Below, piece by piece: positions 50,906 through 63,777 of a stretch of DNA of 64,000 nucleotides. The position numbers and the translations under genes were made by a program. This stretch comes from Blasia pusilla (taxonomy: Eukaryota; Marchantiophyta; Marchantiopsida; Blasiales): contig CM114271.1 of NCBI GenBank assembly GCA_050084515.1, forward strand, positions 14,942,001-15,006,000, given 5' to 3'. The notes beneath the pieces were generated by a model. That model saw only the letters and a list, made by a program, of their open reading frames with translations. It searched no databases and was not told the DNA's origin. Each line of letters opens with the position of its first letter. Within the stretch, counting starts at the first letter, position 1.

Positions 50906-52799
50906 GTTTTTTTAAAAACTCCATTTAAAAAAAAATTGTACTCATTTTTGGGTCCTTAAAACAATTCTTCAAGGAGGATTGGACTCCTTCCAATTCTTTC
51001 CTAGGGAGGGCTTTCCTCATTTTTTGTTTTCCCCTTCTCCATTTCTTACAGTTTAGAATCAATAATTTTGCGAGAGAACAAACAATATTATGAATTTCCC
51101 TCACCTATATGTCCTTCAACATCCCATAAAAATCTGAAGATTTAGTTCCACCATAGAAAGAAAGTAGTTGCAAAATGAGGAGAAGATTACTAGAAAGTTA
51201 GGAGGAAAAGCAAAAGTGGAGCGGTTTAGAGACAAAAGGGAATTTATGGGCAAGGTTTTGATTCCAAACTTTGAGTATTTGCGAGTTCCAGAACTTGCAA
51301 ATGAATTGCAAGTTGACCCTATGTTGAGACTCCAATGTGAGCCCGCAGAGTCATAATTTGTGAGTCCAAGAGGCCGCATTCTTTGAGTGCCTCGTGAGTC
51401 GCCTTAAGTGCAACAACGGAACAATTTTCTGGACTTGCAAAGCTGAGTGGATTTGTAATAGACTTACATACATGAAGTGGACTCGCAAATTGACAATCGC
51501 AACGAACTCGCAAAGTATCAACTTTTGGAAAAAATGGACTTGCAATGGAGCCGTATTGATTCCTCAATCCCTACTAGTGTTCAAGTTATATGTTTCATTC
51601 TCATAAATATTCAAAGCAAAATGGATCTATACAATTATTTACGTTAACTTTCTTGCTTATAAAACTAAAAAAATTGTGACGTTTTTACATTTCCAAGTGC
51701 CTCAGATAGTAGTTATCCATTTATTGGGCTTGCTATAAATATTGAAAAAAATTTCAAGTAAAGATTCTATCTAGATTTTTTCTCATTCTTGAATTTCATA
51801 TTAAAAGTTCTCTTACAAAAATGACCAACTTTTTTTTGCTATAGTTAAAAGGTACGATTTATTTTAGTCTTAATTTTAATTATAACTTGGCTAGGGATCG
51901 GTAAATGAAAAAAATCGTAATCAAAGGCTTCAACATTACAATGAGGTTTTTGTTTTCTTCTTAACTATAGATTCAAACTACGGGATACTAGTACTACAAT
52001 TCCGGCCAGTGGCTTGAATGCCATGAAACATTTACTTGTTTAGAGGGATTTATCTCTTTTAGCAAGTGTGAACTTATGGTCTTAATAAACCCTCCTTTTA
52101 CTTCTTTAATACACTAATTATCTATTCATGATTTAGGTTGTTACATTAGGAATGTTATGGTGCATCGCACCATTGCTCTAGGCGTCAACGAGGGTTAGGT
52201 CTCGTCAATTATTTCCCCTATTGAAAAATTTCTCCCTCATGTGGTTTTAAAACAATAAGAAAAAAATATGAACATCACTTGTAAAGTATGACGAAATAGT
52301 ACACTTCTACTATTTTGATTTTGAAGTGCTCCTCGGGCTCGACACTGTGGTGGGTGTAAAATTTTGGGGAGGAAAGGAGGTCATATTTGATTCTTGGGAG
52401 AGATAGGAGATGATGAAAAAAGGGACAAAAAGATTTGGTACTCCGGAAGAAATGGAGGAGTGAGGAATGAGATGTTTATTAAAGGGGCTACTACTTGTGC
52501 TTTAAGCAAAGAAAAGGAGATTGTTCCATTATTATTTAGAATAGAAAAGTTGGGTATTTGTTAATTTTTTCAACCCTTTTGAAACAAAGGTTTTTCCAAG
52601 ATATAAGGAATATGAAGAAAGTATTTTTAACACGGGCATAATAACAATAATCTTTTTGACGCTCCCATTTATTTTTTTCTCCAGACATGTCCGCAAGTAT
52701 TACACACATGTGTAATAATTGCTTACTCTCCATCCCTCTCAAAGGGCCAGACACTAGTTCATATAGTAAGAACCCGTAAGGTATCCCATCCCTGTTTAG

Positions 52800-52979
52800 T
52801 CTATATTATTAAAAGAGGATGGGGTTGAGAACCCCTTCCTCATGCGTTGACACATGTACATTTTTGCTTCATCCGGTGTTGACACGTGTAGTGTTTAACA
52901 TGTTACTTAACGGGGTTAGACTTAGCAAGAGATGTGCCCTTTCACGCAGTACACCAGTAATGTCAAAGTGAACCCCACT
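52800..52979 (+). mobile_element. Possible Helitron fragment
   Basis: TCTATATTATTAAAAGAGGA at 52,800 matches plant Helitron 5' ends and resembles the two family members at 4.9 and 14.5 kb. A candidate 3' end, CCCCACTAG followed by T, lies at 52,971-52,979. The base before TC is G rather than A, and the pre-terminal hairpin (TTCAC/GTGAA) is weak. Confidence 0.4.
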
Positions 52980-53400
52980 AGTAAGGGACCGGGTCCTCTA
53001 CATGACCCATTTAAGATTGACAAAAATGTTTCTTAAGACTGTATTAACACGTGTCACACGTTCAATGTGTGTATGTCACCCCATTAAGGCTGACAAAAAT
53101 ATTTTTAGGAACCTAGAGCAGCAAGAAGATTGCATCCTCCCATCAGTATGTAGATTTAAATTTAACGTCACACTTGAGGACATGTAATGACACGCGTCGA
53201 CTGGAAGAGCAGCTACGCGATCGGGTTATAATTGTAGCCTGTCAGAATAAAAAAAGGTTTTTCGTACCATTTAAAATCGAAGAAAAACCGGTTCGAAGTT
53301 CGGTTTTACCGTCCCGGTTATGGAATACCGGCCATGGAACGGTTCCCGTGAAGAGGAACTCCCCGGAGCCTTGAGTGGTTTCTAATACCATAAACGCCGT

Positions 53401-53865
53401 GTCCCCCACACGAAGACGACACGTCCTCGCCCGGAACCATCGGCGCGCGTGTGGTGCGGAGGGGTGATCCGAGGAGGAACACATGTGAGCAGCAGTAGCA
53501 GCGGTGACAAGTAAGTGAGTGCTCATGCGACGGACGGTAACGGTGAACGGATTTAGGAGGCGCGGCGAATTAGGAACGCACCGTCGCGCGCTAATTAGCG
53601 TTCGCGATGAAGCGTCCGATCATCGCGGGCCGCGTATCGCCGAATTAGCGCACGTATGGTGCGGAGGAAAGGGTGACTAGTGACATAATTAACGGAAGGA
53701 GAGGCGATAGCGAAGTTCGCAGCGGAGGCTTCGCAGACGTCGTTGGGATGCGAGCGAGAGCGAGAGCGAGGGAGGGGAGGGGAGGAGAGGAGAGAGGAGA
53801 CGAGAGGCGCAGAGGAGGCAAGGAAGGAAGGGAAGGGAGGAGAGAGGAGGAAGAGGAGGAGGATA
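53401..53865 (+). promoter_or_regulatory. GC-rich promoter and GA-rich 5' UTR of CGLD27
   Basis: CpG-rich sequence from about 53,400 gives way to a strong purine (GA/GGA) tract at 53,752-53,862 directly before the start codon. The reading frame is open upstream through this tract, but that is low-complexity Arg/Glu coding potential and is not taken as protein. Confidence 0.5.
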
Positions 53866-56800
53866 ATGGCAGCTTGTTGCGTCGCTTTGAGGACGCACCT
53901 GCTCTCAAACGCACTCTGGGAGGCTCCATGGCAGCACGGCAGCGGCGGGATCTCTGCGAAGCGCGAATGGGCGAGTCGAATTATGCGAGTGCGGAGTAGT
54001 GGCGACAGGGAAGGAGGAGGGGGAGGGGGAGGAGGAGGAGGAGAATCGAATGGGGAGCCGCCGAGGAAGAAGAAGGGGGGAGGTGATAAGGGAAGGCGTC
54101 GGTTTGATGCCGGGTTTTCGTTTGCTGACGGGGATGGGAGTGGAGTGGAATGCGTTGTGCCTCGAGAGCAGCAGCCTGTGAATGAGTACCAGGCTTTAAC
54201 GCAGTCAATTTTGTTTCCGTGGGCTACCGATGACATTTGGAATTATGTGCTTAGGTTGGCTGCGATTGGGGGGTTGAGCACTCTGGTCATAGGCTGGCCT
54301 GTGTCTGCGGTGAGTATCAACGCGCAGCAAGAGCCTCTCAAATGCGCTGTCGGAGCGTTGTGTGGAGGGCTGGGAGCTTCCACACTGGCCGTCGTGAGGC
54401 TCTATTTGGGATGGGCGTACGTGGGAAATCGCTTATTCAGTGCCACCGTCGAATGTACATTTACCTTTCCTGTCCTGTGAATTGAGCGCTTGTGTGGAAG
54501 CTCTCGGATGTAATGGTGATTCGGTTGTGTAACCGAACTGAATTGGCTTTGTTCTGTGGATGTTCGGAAATGCGAAACCCAGTGCGAGCAAACTTTGCTG
54601 CGTGAATTCCCGATTGGAGACCATAATAGTCGATATCCATGCAGTGTAGCGATCTAGATTTGGTTCGTGGCATCTCACACGGAAGCCCTGTCCGCAGTGT
54701 AACTTTGACTGCTGTGAGGTTGGGATATTCGTCGTGCAGTACCCCAAATTGTCCGTCCCTTCCCAAGGTAGTTTGATGGTGAATGGCAGTCGCCAATTTT
54801 TTCACCTAGAAGTCGTGTTTTCTCCTTAGTTAACAAGTCAAACGGAGGAGCTCTGCCGACTTATCATCCGTAAGTTCTACTACAAAATCCTCCGCTAGAT
54901 TGATATCATCGAAGAACCCTTCAGAAGCTCTGTCACATAGCTGGAGCGTCAGTTTTCCACTGACTCGGTGTTGCTGTTTTTCCGCAGATGAGGAGACAGG
55001 GTGGTACGACGGTGAGGTACGCTCTCTTGCAGGCTCTGTGCTCTATTAGACAGAGAATGTGTGAAGCCAAAAAGTAACGACCCGCTGCGAAGAAGTCTGT
55101 GCCCGTGTGAAGAAAGTCAGGACGTCACCTGAACAGCTTGTGGCAATTGCCTGGTGAGATAGAGATAAATAATACACTTAGTCTACAAACAACAGAATGC
55201 CCCTAATTAAATGGATGATATAATTCAAGTCAGTTTTATCGTTCATAAGAATTGTGCACTCAATAATTCATGCTTAGTTTGGACTTCCTGGAGCAGTCAG
55301 TGACCCTCCGACTGGTGAGTATGCATTTAGAGGACCAAAGCAAGGGGCTATGGTTGTGGGGGGCAGAATCGTACTGTAAAGATGATGTAGGTTCTTATAC
55401 CTTCAATTCCAAATTATGTGAAACCAGGTCTTATGATTTGAGTAGTCTCCATGATCAAACTTCACAGGAACTCTGGAACAAGAACTACTGTCGGCGTGGT
55501 CATGACCACATATCAGCCACTGGAAGAAAGAAATGTAAGGGAGATAAGAAAAGGTTGGCAGGAAGGAATTTCCAGTCGCTAAATGTAGCTGCTGTAGTCC
55601 TTCATTTCTTTGTCTGCATGATGTAGACGAGGATAGTTTTAGTGTAGTAACAAAGTGCAACAATCCACGGTTGGATGGTTTATTTCCAGAAGACCTGCAA
55701 TAGACGCAATGAACTTAAGTACACAACTGTAAACAAACTCTTTCACTCTACGTTGCAACTGAACCCAGGATTATGGGTGGGTATTAGTCTTTAGGACCAG
55801 CGCACCCACAGATTTGATCACATTTTGGGGACAGCAGTGCGTTGCAATGTTGCTCAAGCATGTTCGACCAAGACCAAATTGGACTTGAAGCTGAAAAAAC
55901 TTTCTCATAGTTGTTGCTGGCATGAGTAGGACCTCATTCAGACTGCAAAAATTGTCTGCAGTCCTGACATCATGTGTTGGTCGCCCTCGTGAAGCCTGGG
56001 TGCCGGACATTGAGAGATGTCACAGATCGGAAGGAGTGTCTGCCAGACGCCTGTACATAAAAAGCACTTACAAATAGAATTGGATAAAAGCAGGTTCAAT
56101 GTTAACCTGCACCAGGGTCCAAGGCATAGGCAATGGAAGGACAGGAGCGCACAACAGTTGAACCCTACCAATGTCCAACCCCACACGCAAGGCACTAGTA
56201 AAGTAGAGCTAGTCTCTGTAACCAGTCAGCCATTAAAACTTGATCATTTTCTTGAAGGTATCTCTGAATTTACAAATTTATTATTAACACTGCCTTGGCA
56301 GTTCTGATCTGTATAACTGAGACCTCTGTGAAAAAGGTGGATATCCTTGAAGAGATGAGTAAAGTTCTCTATTCTGGTAGGACAGTGAGCAGGGGTAAAC
56401 CAATGGATTTTCATTCTCTATCACCTTTGTATCGGGTTTATCCGGGTAATAGTGGGAGATCCTCGTATTATTTGCTCCAGATACTGTAGAAGGACCATAT
56501 ATCTACATATGATCTACAGTTCTTGCAAAGACTCCACAACAAATTTCAAAATTCATGTCAAAGGTGAATACCTTTACAACAGACTAAGGTGACTGTGTGA
56601 GCGCAGTCCGCGGTACCCTAGACTTCCATGATTCTCATCATCTTGTTTACCAGGTCTTGCAGGCGTTTGACAGCATTATTCCATTCTGGTGCTGGCAGTG
56701 GCATTGATTGGATTTTGATCTTGGTTTGGAGATAGTGATCTTACATCCTAGTTGCTATCGTCCCTATTTTCCGTGCGCTCTGTGTCCCTAACACTTTCAC

Positions 56801-59800
56801 GATTTCACTCTTATTCTTCCTGTTTTTTGATTCTTGTCATTTCCATCTCCCTTCCTTTCTGTTTGTTTCTCCTCCTTTTGCGCTGGGACAAACTTGAAGC
56901 ACTGCAGCTGAAAGCTTCAGGGTATGATGTTGGATTCCTGTTGAACTGCGAAGGTTGGTGTGAGATCTGAATTTGGAGTGGAGTCTCTGAATGATAGATG
57001 TGACATTGCCGAGTTGAAGTGGCGGTGGCAGGTGGAGGTCATGGATCTCCATCCCTACCTAGAAGTGATTATGGGAACCACTTGGACCCAAAGAGTCCGG
57101 TGGAGCAGGTCAAATCCTGGATGAAATAGATCCAAGAGATTGTAAGTGCAACAATGCTGCCTACAGGAACTAAACTGTGGGAGCAAGAAGAGAAGTTCTT
57201 TGTGGATACTGTAACTAAAGTAGTGGGAGTGCATTCACACCAATATAGCATCAATGGCAGTCTGATGATGGACGATTCATATCTTTACCAGGACAGATCA
57301 CTGGTAGTGTGGCTGAGTGGCAACCAGGAGAGGTGGCAAAAATTTCAGCACTCAGTAGTGCCATCACCTGGCCGGGAGATTCGATAAGGGATATGGTCAT
57401 ACAGGTGACATGCCTGTAGCCATCGAGCAAGGCACCAAAATGTCAAGCCTTTCCCTCTTGAATCTGTATCCTGAATTTGTAGATCTGATAAGCTTTTTCG
57501 GGGGGACCCCTTTTATGGGAACCTGGCTAATATCTTGGTTGAGGAATGGGGTGTTCTGATTGGACCGCCAAATTCCAGGATGGGGACTTCACCAAAGTTC
57601 TGCATCTTTGGTGACGGTGAGGTTGAAATCCCCAGTCACTACTTGTTCCCCTGTGAGATAATCAGGACAGGAGGCAGTGCCAGCCTATGCTGAAACTACC
57701 CAGCTGTTACCACTGGAGATATTCATCACGGTCATTAGCCTAGGTTTGCCGCTGAAAGCTGCTGGGCTGGTTTGTAATGCGTATTAGGGATCCCAGTCAA
57801 ATAAGGTAGATAGTGTGGTGAAATTTTCTGGGTTGATATCTGGAAGCTCCTTCTCGGTGCCCACCGTACAAGACAATCTGCTCTTCACATATAATTTATC
57901 ACTTCTTCCAAATTGTCCCTGAATTGATGATTCTATTCCTCAAATTATTAGCACAATGCAGGGCTGGCCTTTTTAAGGATAGACTTCAGGCATTTTCAAC
58001 CTCCCTGTCTCCTTCATCTGAAGGTTGGACTAGTTGTTCTTCTATTGAAAACTCAGACTGAAATAGTGCTATCAGGTGTTCCATGTAAATTGTTATTTCT
58101 CATTTCTGATGTGAGCTTTGGAGAGAGAGAGAAAAGCAGTACGACCTTTACTTGTCTGAGAAAGTCTGTAATATGGGGACTGCTTGGTTAACCGAGGCTG
58201 ATTACTTCACCAAGATGGGCAATCATACCCATGTTTTTCCCCCAGCTTAGAAAAGGTTAGTGTATGGAGAAATTTTCAGGTTTAAGGATTTGTAATGTAA
58301 AAATACTGAACCCTCTTGTTCTCATTTTCGATCGGAGAACTGCAGTGAATAAGAAGATAGTCCTGCAGTCAGATCGTCTTGAGCTTAGGTGTACAATGTG
58401 TGTCTTACCTTATCAATCTGCTCCTGGATCTAAACTACTAGGTTTCCTCCTGAAGTGGATCATGAAAATTTTGAATTGGAACCCGAGTGTACAGTGTTTA
58501 TAATTCCCTGCAACGTGCTCCTGAATCTCAATTCTTCAGGTTACAAACCTACCAAGATCATGAGGAAGTTCAATTAAGGCTGTGAGGACAGCTGTCTGAA
58601 GACATCACCATGAGTGGTCACTGAAATGAGACATTCAAGCGCATAAATATAGGGGAAAAGCGTGACATTTTTGTGCCACGTTGACAGTAGGTATAGGGGG
58701 TAGTTGTGTTTGGACAGGTTCCCTCATGTGCCCATCTTCAGGTCCAAGGTCTCATGATGAAATCTTGATCATGAGACCACATGAGACCACATTGCTCTAT
58801 GATGTGGTCCAAGGTCTTCCCGCTGCTGTCAACTTTATATCAACATAAAAGTTAAGATTGTTTGGTAGAGGGAATAATTTTTCGGAAAGTGTTGATTTGT
58901 GCCCCTTGCTCTTCCATGGATTTGTCAACTGGACATTGACATACTTGAAAAGCAACGTTCTGCAGTAGATGGGAGTAATATACGGGACCTGCTGATTACT
59001 GTCCTGAGGAACACGGATTGTCCAGCTGATTTGAATGTAGTGTACTGACAACAGATATGGGTCAAACCACCAGAGGTGCTCGCTCGAGATCGGCTGCTTG
59101 CCTACTACAAGGTAAATCTTATTTGCACAAAGTGACTTGTTTGTCATGAGATACTGCGCAGAAGTTTCATGCTGGCATGATCATGAAATTCAAAAGGCAT
59201 AATTTACACGACCAGGAGCGCAAGATCTGTGTCATGTGGAAGACGTTGAGCACTTGTTTCCTTGGTCAATCCCGTGTAAGATCTTACCACAGACGTCGTT
59301 TTGATATCACCCTCCTCTTGTGAAGAGAGAAAGATTGATGCAAAGTTTAGGGTGCCCAAACTCTGCATACTTTTGCCAAAGTCGTGGTGAGCCTGGAGGT
59401 GGGCTTTAAAAGATTTCCTGTCATTGCCTTCCAAAATGTATCAACACAGATCACCACCACGACCTTTGAGAGCACGACGTTCACTGACGAAGTCTTCAAC
59501 CAAGCCTCAGGGGACGTGGTGTTGACAATGGTTTCAATGACGCGTGATCTTGGAATTTCAAATGCCAACATATATAGTGGGGTCTAAGAAAAATTCTAGG
59601 GGCTTGCTTATATTGCATGTATGCGATCAGAGCTGTTCGATTGCATTGCTGTTTCACGATTAGTCGTTTATAGACCTTACTAAAGCAGTCACTGCGACTG
59701 AATAATTGGATGTAGCTACGTGTGTAAGTGGACAAATCTTGTTCAGAATATCACATCAGGTTACTCCACCACAAAAAGTGGCGGGGAGGACTTCGAAGAT

Positions 59801-60145
59801 ATTCATAAACAGAAGATACTCACCAAAGTGAGTTTGGTGAGTGTCTGCGCGCAGGTGAAACCAGCGTTGAGGCGATTGAAGTTTACTCTCGTTAGTCTGG
59901 CCGTCTCTCTTGCGACTTGCTCTGTCCTTCTGTTCACTCTTCATGCCCCAGAGCGGGTTCGACCATTTCCAACCGGCATGGAAGAAGATTCTCCAGGTCC
60001 CTCGGTTGTCAGAGGTGTTTATAGCGACGCAGCTGCAAGAGGATTCGAACCAGAAGCTTTCACGGATGACGCAAATGACGATGTAGCTGAGCAATTTTTG
60101 GACAATTGTAGAGTTGCAGGGCCTATTGTCAACGTACAAATTTAG
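53866..60145 (+). CDS. CGLD27: CGLD27 / DUF1230 (Ycf36-like) plastid protein
   Basis: Exons are 53,866-54,454; 54,988-55,016 (29 nt); 59,055-59,111 (57 nt); 59,855-60,145. All introns are GT-AG with agreeing phases, giving 321 residues. The start MAACCVALRTHLLSNALW follows the GA tract and begins a transit-like N-terminus with a Gly run. The DUF1230 core reads VPREQQPVNEYQ, then a membrane segment (AAIGGLSTLVIGWPVSAV), RLYLGWAYVGNRLFSATVE, YEETGWYDGE, WVKPPEVLARDRLLAYYK and VKPALRRLKFTLVSL with a second hydrophobic stretch. The family is conserved in cyanobacteria, algae and plants. CGLD27 has been linked to iron deficiency and photo-oxidative stress tolerance; the biochemical role is unknown. 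The tail (about 60 residues, EDSPGPSVVRGVYSDAAARG) is acidic. The 4,038-bp second intron contains diverged repeat sequence near 57,750-57,900. Confidence 0.9.
57750..57900 (+). repeat. Diverged dispersed repeat inside CGLD27 intron 2
   Basis: The phrase TTGTAATGCGTATTAGGGATC, then GGTAGATAGTGTGG and TTGATATCTGGAAGCTC matches in order 34,990-35,100 (TTGTAATGTGTATTGGAGATC, GGTAGGGTGCATAGT, GATATC, TGGAAGCTC). It is probably an old retroelement piece carried in the intron. Confidence 0.5.
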
Positions 60146-62264
60146 CATGTATTTTCATATCTCGCTCGCATCTCGGTATGCCAGCAGCTGGGCACGCACT
60201 GTAAGTGAAATGTAGCTCAGAGTGCACCTCATTGGAAGGACCAACATGAGTCTCTCTTTCCGGGCTCCATCAGCATGTCGCGGGCTGTGTACAATATCCT
60301 ACAGCTCTAAGGAAATAATGTGTAAAATAGCCGATTTCCATCAGAATTTAACCGTACTTGGATGTTTTCCAACGGTGATTGTACCTTACCTGCTCTGGGC
60401 CAAGTTCTTCAGACCTCTGTGCATCGTCTCCTGCTACCCTTGTGCCTTTCTTCTACAGGCTGCTCCAATCACCTGCTTCCCATGAGTACCAGCAGATCAG
60501 ATTCTCCGTGTCGTGGCCTCCATCCTTGCAGCCTAGCGGATAGATCGAATCGAGTGGGCCTACGAAACCTAAGCCTGCCGATGAATGTGAACCCTGGTGG
60601 AGGAAAGGAGCGTCGGAAGACGCCGGATGCATCTTCGTGAGTCGGCACCTTCTGAGGATACTTTCTCATACGCGGCTCCAATCACACGATCCTCCCGAGC
60701 AGCTGCAGTTTAGATTCTTCCCGAAAAGAATCCAAGCGAGGCTCCCATCACACAATCCCCCCGAGCAGCCGCAGTTTAGATTCTTTCCGAAAAGGATCCG
60801 AGCCTCGCTCGCGAAGTGGTGCTCCGATTCCCCACCCTCAGGGGCCAATAATGCCCCACGACCTCCGTCGAAGCGAGGTTCGGAAATGTACCGAACGCTG
60901 CGCAGGAGAGTCGGGCACACCGATGAGAACGGCGGTCGGTGATCGGCGAGCATGAGCCCGCGGACCCACAGCACCTACATCTATCCAGGACATCAACGAG
61001 CGGTCGAACCATGTGTCGGTGTGGCTCGCGAAGCAGCCGCAGCGGGTACATTGAGCGCACGTTGTGCCCGTGGGAGAAAGGGCGTCCAATAATACCAAAC
61101 GCTCGAAGGCGCAGGTGCAGTGCGCGCGGGGGAAGGGCGAGCGCTGGAGCTCTAGAGTAGCGGAGCACTCGAGATCCGGGCAGCAGCGTCAGTGCACCGA
61201 TTGGTTCGGACAGAAAGGTCGCGGGGGGGGCCGAAACAGCAGTCCTTTCCGCTTTGCGACAGCAGAAGCTTGTGAACCACAAGTGCGGATTCAAACTGCG
61301 TATATCTTGCTCTCCACGCAGCGCAGCGGTGCTTGCCCTTCGTTCGTCGATGCGAAAGGCGAGATCACTCCCTTGCTATAATTGCGGAGCAGTGCCGACC
61401 ATGGGCAAGCTTTCTCGTCCCACCGTTCTCCGCTCCCCTCATCCGATCCTGGCTCTGCTCGCGGTGAAGTAGGCAGCAGCGTAGGTCTGCGCAGGCTTGG
61501 ATCGCAGCGAGGACCGCGTCAAATCTCCTCGAGGTCTGGTGAAGAGCCGAGGCAGCTGCCGCATGTATGGCGCCATGTCTATCGCTCGCCATCTGTCTTC
61601 CCGACCGCTCTTAGCTCCCAGGCAGCGAGGCAGTCGGGGTATTTGTTTGCTACTTCCTTTCCTCCTCCCGGTCTCCACCATTACCGAAACCTTCTGCCTG
61701 GCCGTGGCGGAGCAGCAGCAGCAGCAGTGTTTGGAGCGGGGCTTCCAAGGCCCGCAAGCGCCGTGTCGGATCAGGAACATGCCCTATCTGTGCGTCGAGT
61801 CCTCGATCGTCAAGCGAATTGGATCCGTTGTGTAATCCATCGTCGCCGGTGCTTTCTAGACGAGTATAAGTAAAACCGTAGGCGAGTTCCGAAAGATTTC
61901 AAGGATTGTTGGATAGCAGACTGTCGATGCGCGCCAGGAAGCCGCATTTCGCGCTTTCTGTGCGCGGCTCGATTCCGTCTCCGGTCCTCTCCATCCTATG
62001 GTACCACCAACACCCCCACCGGCAGAACGCGCAACTGAAACTGGCGCACCGAAGCGCCGCAGTGCAGAGTAGAAGAATTGTGTAGAGGCGATCGGGGAGG
62101 CTCGAAGGCTTCGTAAAACCTTCTGGAGAGGTGCTCCTGAATCTTCTCATCAGCTCAATGTTGCCCACATCCGCTGAGAATTTGGCTTAGGATATCATCC
62201 ATGATTTGTCAAGACACGCGGGAGTGCCAATTATGGAACAACTTTCACAATTTTACTTAACCTC
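60146..62264. other. Intergenic GC-rich region before the ABCB gene
   Basis: After the CGLD27 stop there is about 300 bp of ordinary sequence, then a CpG-rich zone from about 60,490 to 62,100. Several long frames (for example 61,382-61,873 and 61,497-61,835) lack domains and conflict with one another. I read the zone as promoter or 5' UTR of the ABCB gene, possibly with a small unidentified transcript. A short frame, MNVNPGGGKERRKTPDASS, at 60,582-60,638 ends exactly at a GTGAGT donor-like site, but no partner exon was found. Confidence 0.35.
60675..60803 (+). repeat. 66-bp tandem duplication
   Basis: Two adjacent copies begin GCTCC(A/C)ATCACAC at 60,675 and 60,741. Both include GAGCAGC(T/C)GCAGTTTAGATTCTT and CCGAAAAG(A/G)ATCC. 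The unit is a multiple of three and is open in the plus frame (PPEQLQFRFFPKRI repeated), but no larger gene is recognised. Confidence 0.85.
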
Positions 62265-63777
62265 ATGGTGCTGACATATTCTCTCCCCATGGGTACTGCG
62301 TCTGCCGGGTTGCTCTCGTGGCAGAATTGTGCCGTGGGTGGTCTTCAAGGAACGAAAGATGAGCACGAAGTGACCATTCGGAGTAGGGGGAATTTCTCAA
62401 GACGGAACTATGGAAGGAGTCTACACAAGCTTTCATCCTCGGGAATGGCCGTACGACGAGCTTGTATGGCAAAATGGTATTGCGGAAACCGAGACAGGTC
62501 GAGGGATACACGTACTGAGGGTGTTAAACATGGGACCAGACAATCCAAGTCTTCCGACTCGCTAGGTTTTTCGAAGTCTTCGAATGGTGCGGGATTCAAA
62601 CCGTTGTTTCAACGCAGATTACAGATTTCTCCAACTGTTTGCAACGCGGACAATGGAGCTTTGCATGCTTCCACAGATTCTGAAAGTAACGGATCGTACG
62701 ATAGACGTCTAGACATACTAGCAAACGGCCCCGATTCTCAAGATGAGGGTAGTGGATTGCATGGATCACCAGCTGAATCTAAAGGACTCTTCAAGCGTTT
62801 TGTCGCATTTTTTAGGGCATTTCGTTCGATTCTGCCTTACGGTAGCTGGTGGAATGTTGGCGAGAGGGTCGAGAATGAGAAGCCTGCAATCACTTTCGTG
62901 AACGCGATGTGCCGACTGTGGGAGTTGATTTCCCCGGATAGATTAGTCATTGCCACGGCATTTTTCGCTCTGGTAGTCGCAGCTGTAAGTACTTCAAACG
63001 CTCCACTGAAGTGATTTATTGTTGTTCCATCTAAGAGCAAATGGAATTGCAGTGAATTCTCAAATTCACTATCCTAGTCTTTAGTGTCTCGTGGCTTTGG
63101 GGTGTGACTACCTATTCTAATTAAATCACGCGTTATCCACTTCTATCAGTTATCGGAGATCACCATCCCTCACTTTGTGGCGGCCACCATATTTTCGGCC
63201 CAAAGTGGCCTAACTGATAAATTCTACCGCAATGCCAAATTGTTAGCTCTCATGAGCTGCACCTACGGCCTATTCAGGTAAGTGACTGCCAATTGTTTTG
63301 GTTGATGAGTATTCATTCTGTACAGGTAATCAACTATTCGCTCGTGTTTGTAAATGTACTGGCTGTTATTCTGATCCGATGTTATCTTTGGAAGTATTCG
63401 TTTCTATGAGTCGTAGTGTGTCGTGTGCCAATGTAACCACGCCGAATTGTAAGAACATTGCATTTTGGTAGATACTAGTTCGTCACACACTCTGAAACGT
63501 AATTCTGCTTGATGGTTCAGTGGCCTACGAGGTGGATGTTTTGGAGTTGCTAACCAAATTCTGGTGAGCATGTAGTCCCTTAGATGAGCAGTAGTTGCCA
63601 TGCGGACTTGTTCTATTGTTGTCAAAAGATGTATTATGTAGTACTTTTGCAACTGGGATTGGTAGTATTGGAAGGCAGCAATACTAAACCCTACATAACT
63701 ATTCCATCTACCTGCTCACCTTTTCCTTTCAGGTGAGGAGAATGCGTGAAAAATTGTTTACGAACCTACTCAATCAG
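62265..63777 (+). CDS. ABCB26: ABCB26/TAP1-like ABC transporter, 5' part
   Basis: Four exons are visible: 62,265-62,984; 63,150-63,277; 63,521-63,563; 63,733-63,777. All have GT-AG introns and agreeing phases, and the gene continues beyond the window. A Ser/Arg/Gly-rich N-terminus of about 200 residues precedes the first transmembrane segment (RLVIATAFFALVVAALSEIT). It is followed by the family-typical IPHFVAATIFSAQSG, LLALMSCTYGLFSGLRGGCFG and MREKLFTNLLNQ. This order matches plant half-size TAP-like ABCB26, predicted to be in the chloroplast envelope. The nucleotide-binding domain with Walker motifs must lie to the right. The start at 62,265 is the first ATG of the open frame; 62,289 is an alternative. 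The substrate is unknown. It lies 2.1 kb downstream of CGLD27 on the same strand. Confidence 0.85.

Larger units (their letters stand above)
49108..53400. other. Gene-free stretch between BET1 and CGLD27
   Basis: No gene is recognised. The first few hundred bases should be BET1 3' UTR. The stretch holds an 82-bp tandem repeat (50,661-50,905) and a Helitron-like 5' terminus at 52,800. Poly-T and poly-A tracts are common from 51,650 to 52,300. Confidence 0.4.

Noticed and set aside
53743-53865. N-terminal extension of CGLD27 beginning MGCERERER
   Set aside because: It is translation of a GA-rich 5' UTR tract. The next ATG begins a normal transit-like sequence.
59720-59854. Possible separate gene starting before the last CGLD27 exon
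   Set aside because: The upstream part of this frame has no domain and ends at an AG acceptor. The DUF1230 motif continues only from 59,855 in phase with the preceding small exon.
61382-61873. Overlapping 163- and 112-codon frames upstream of the ABCB gene
   Set aside because: They are GC-rich frames on the same strand that conflict with each other, with polyglutamine from CAG repeats and no domain. More likely leader sequence.
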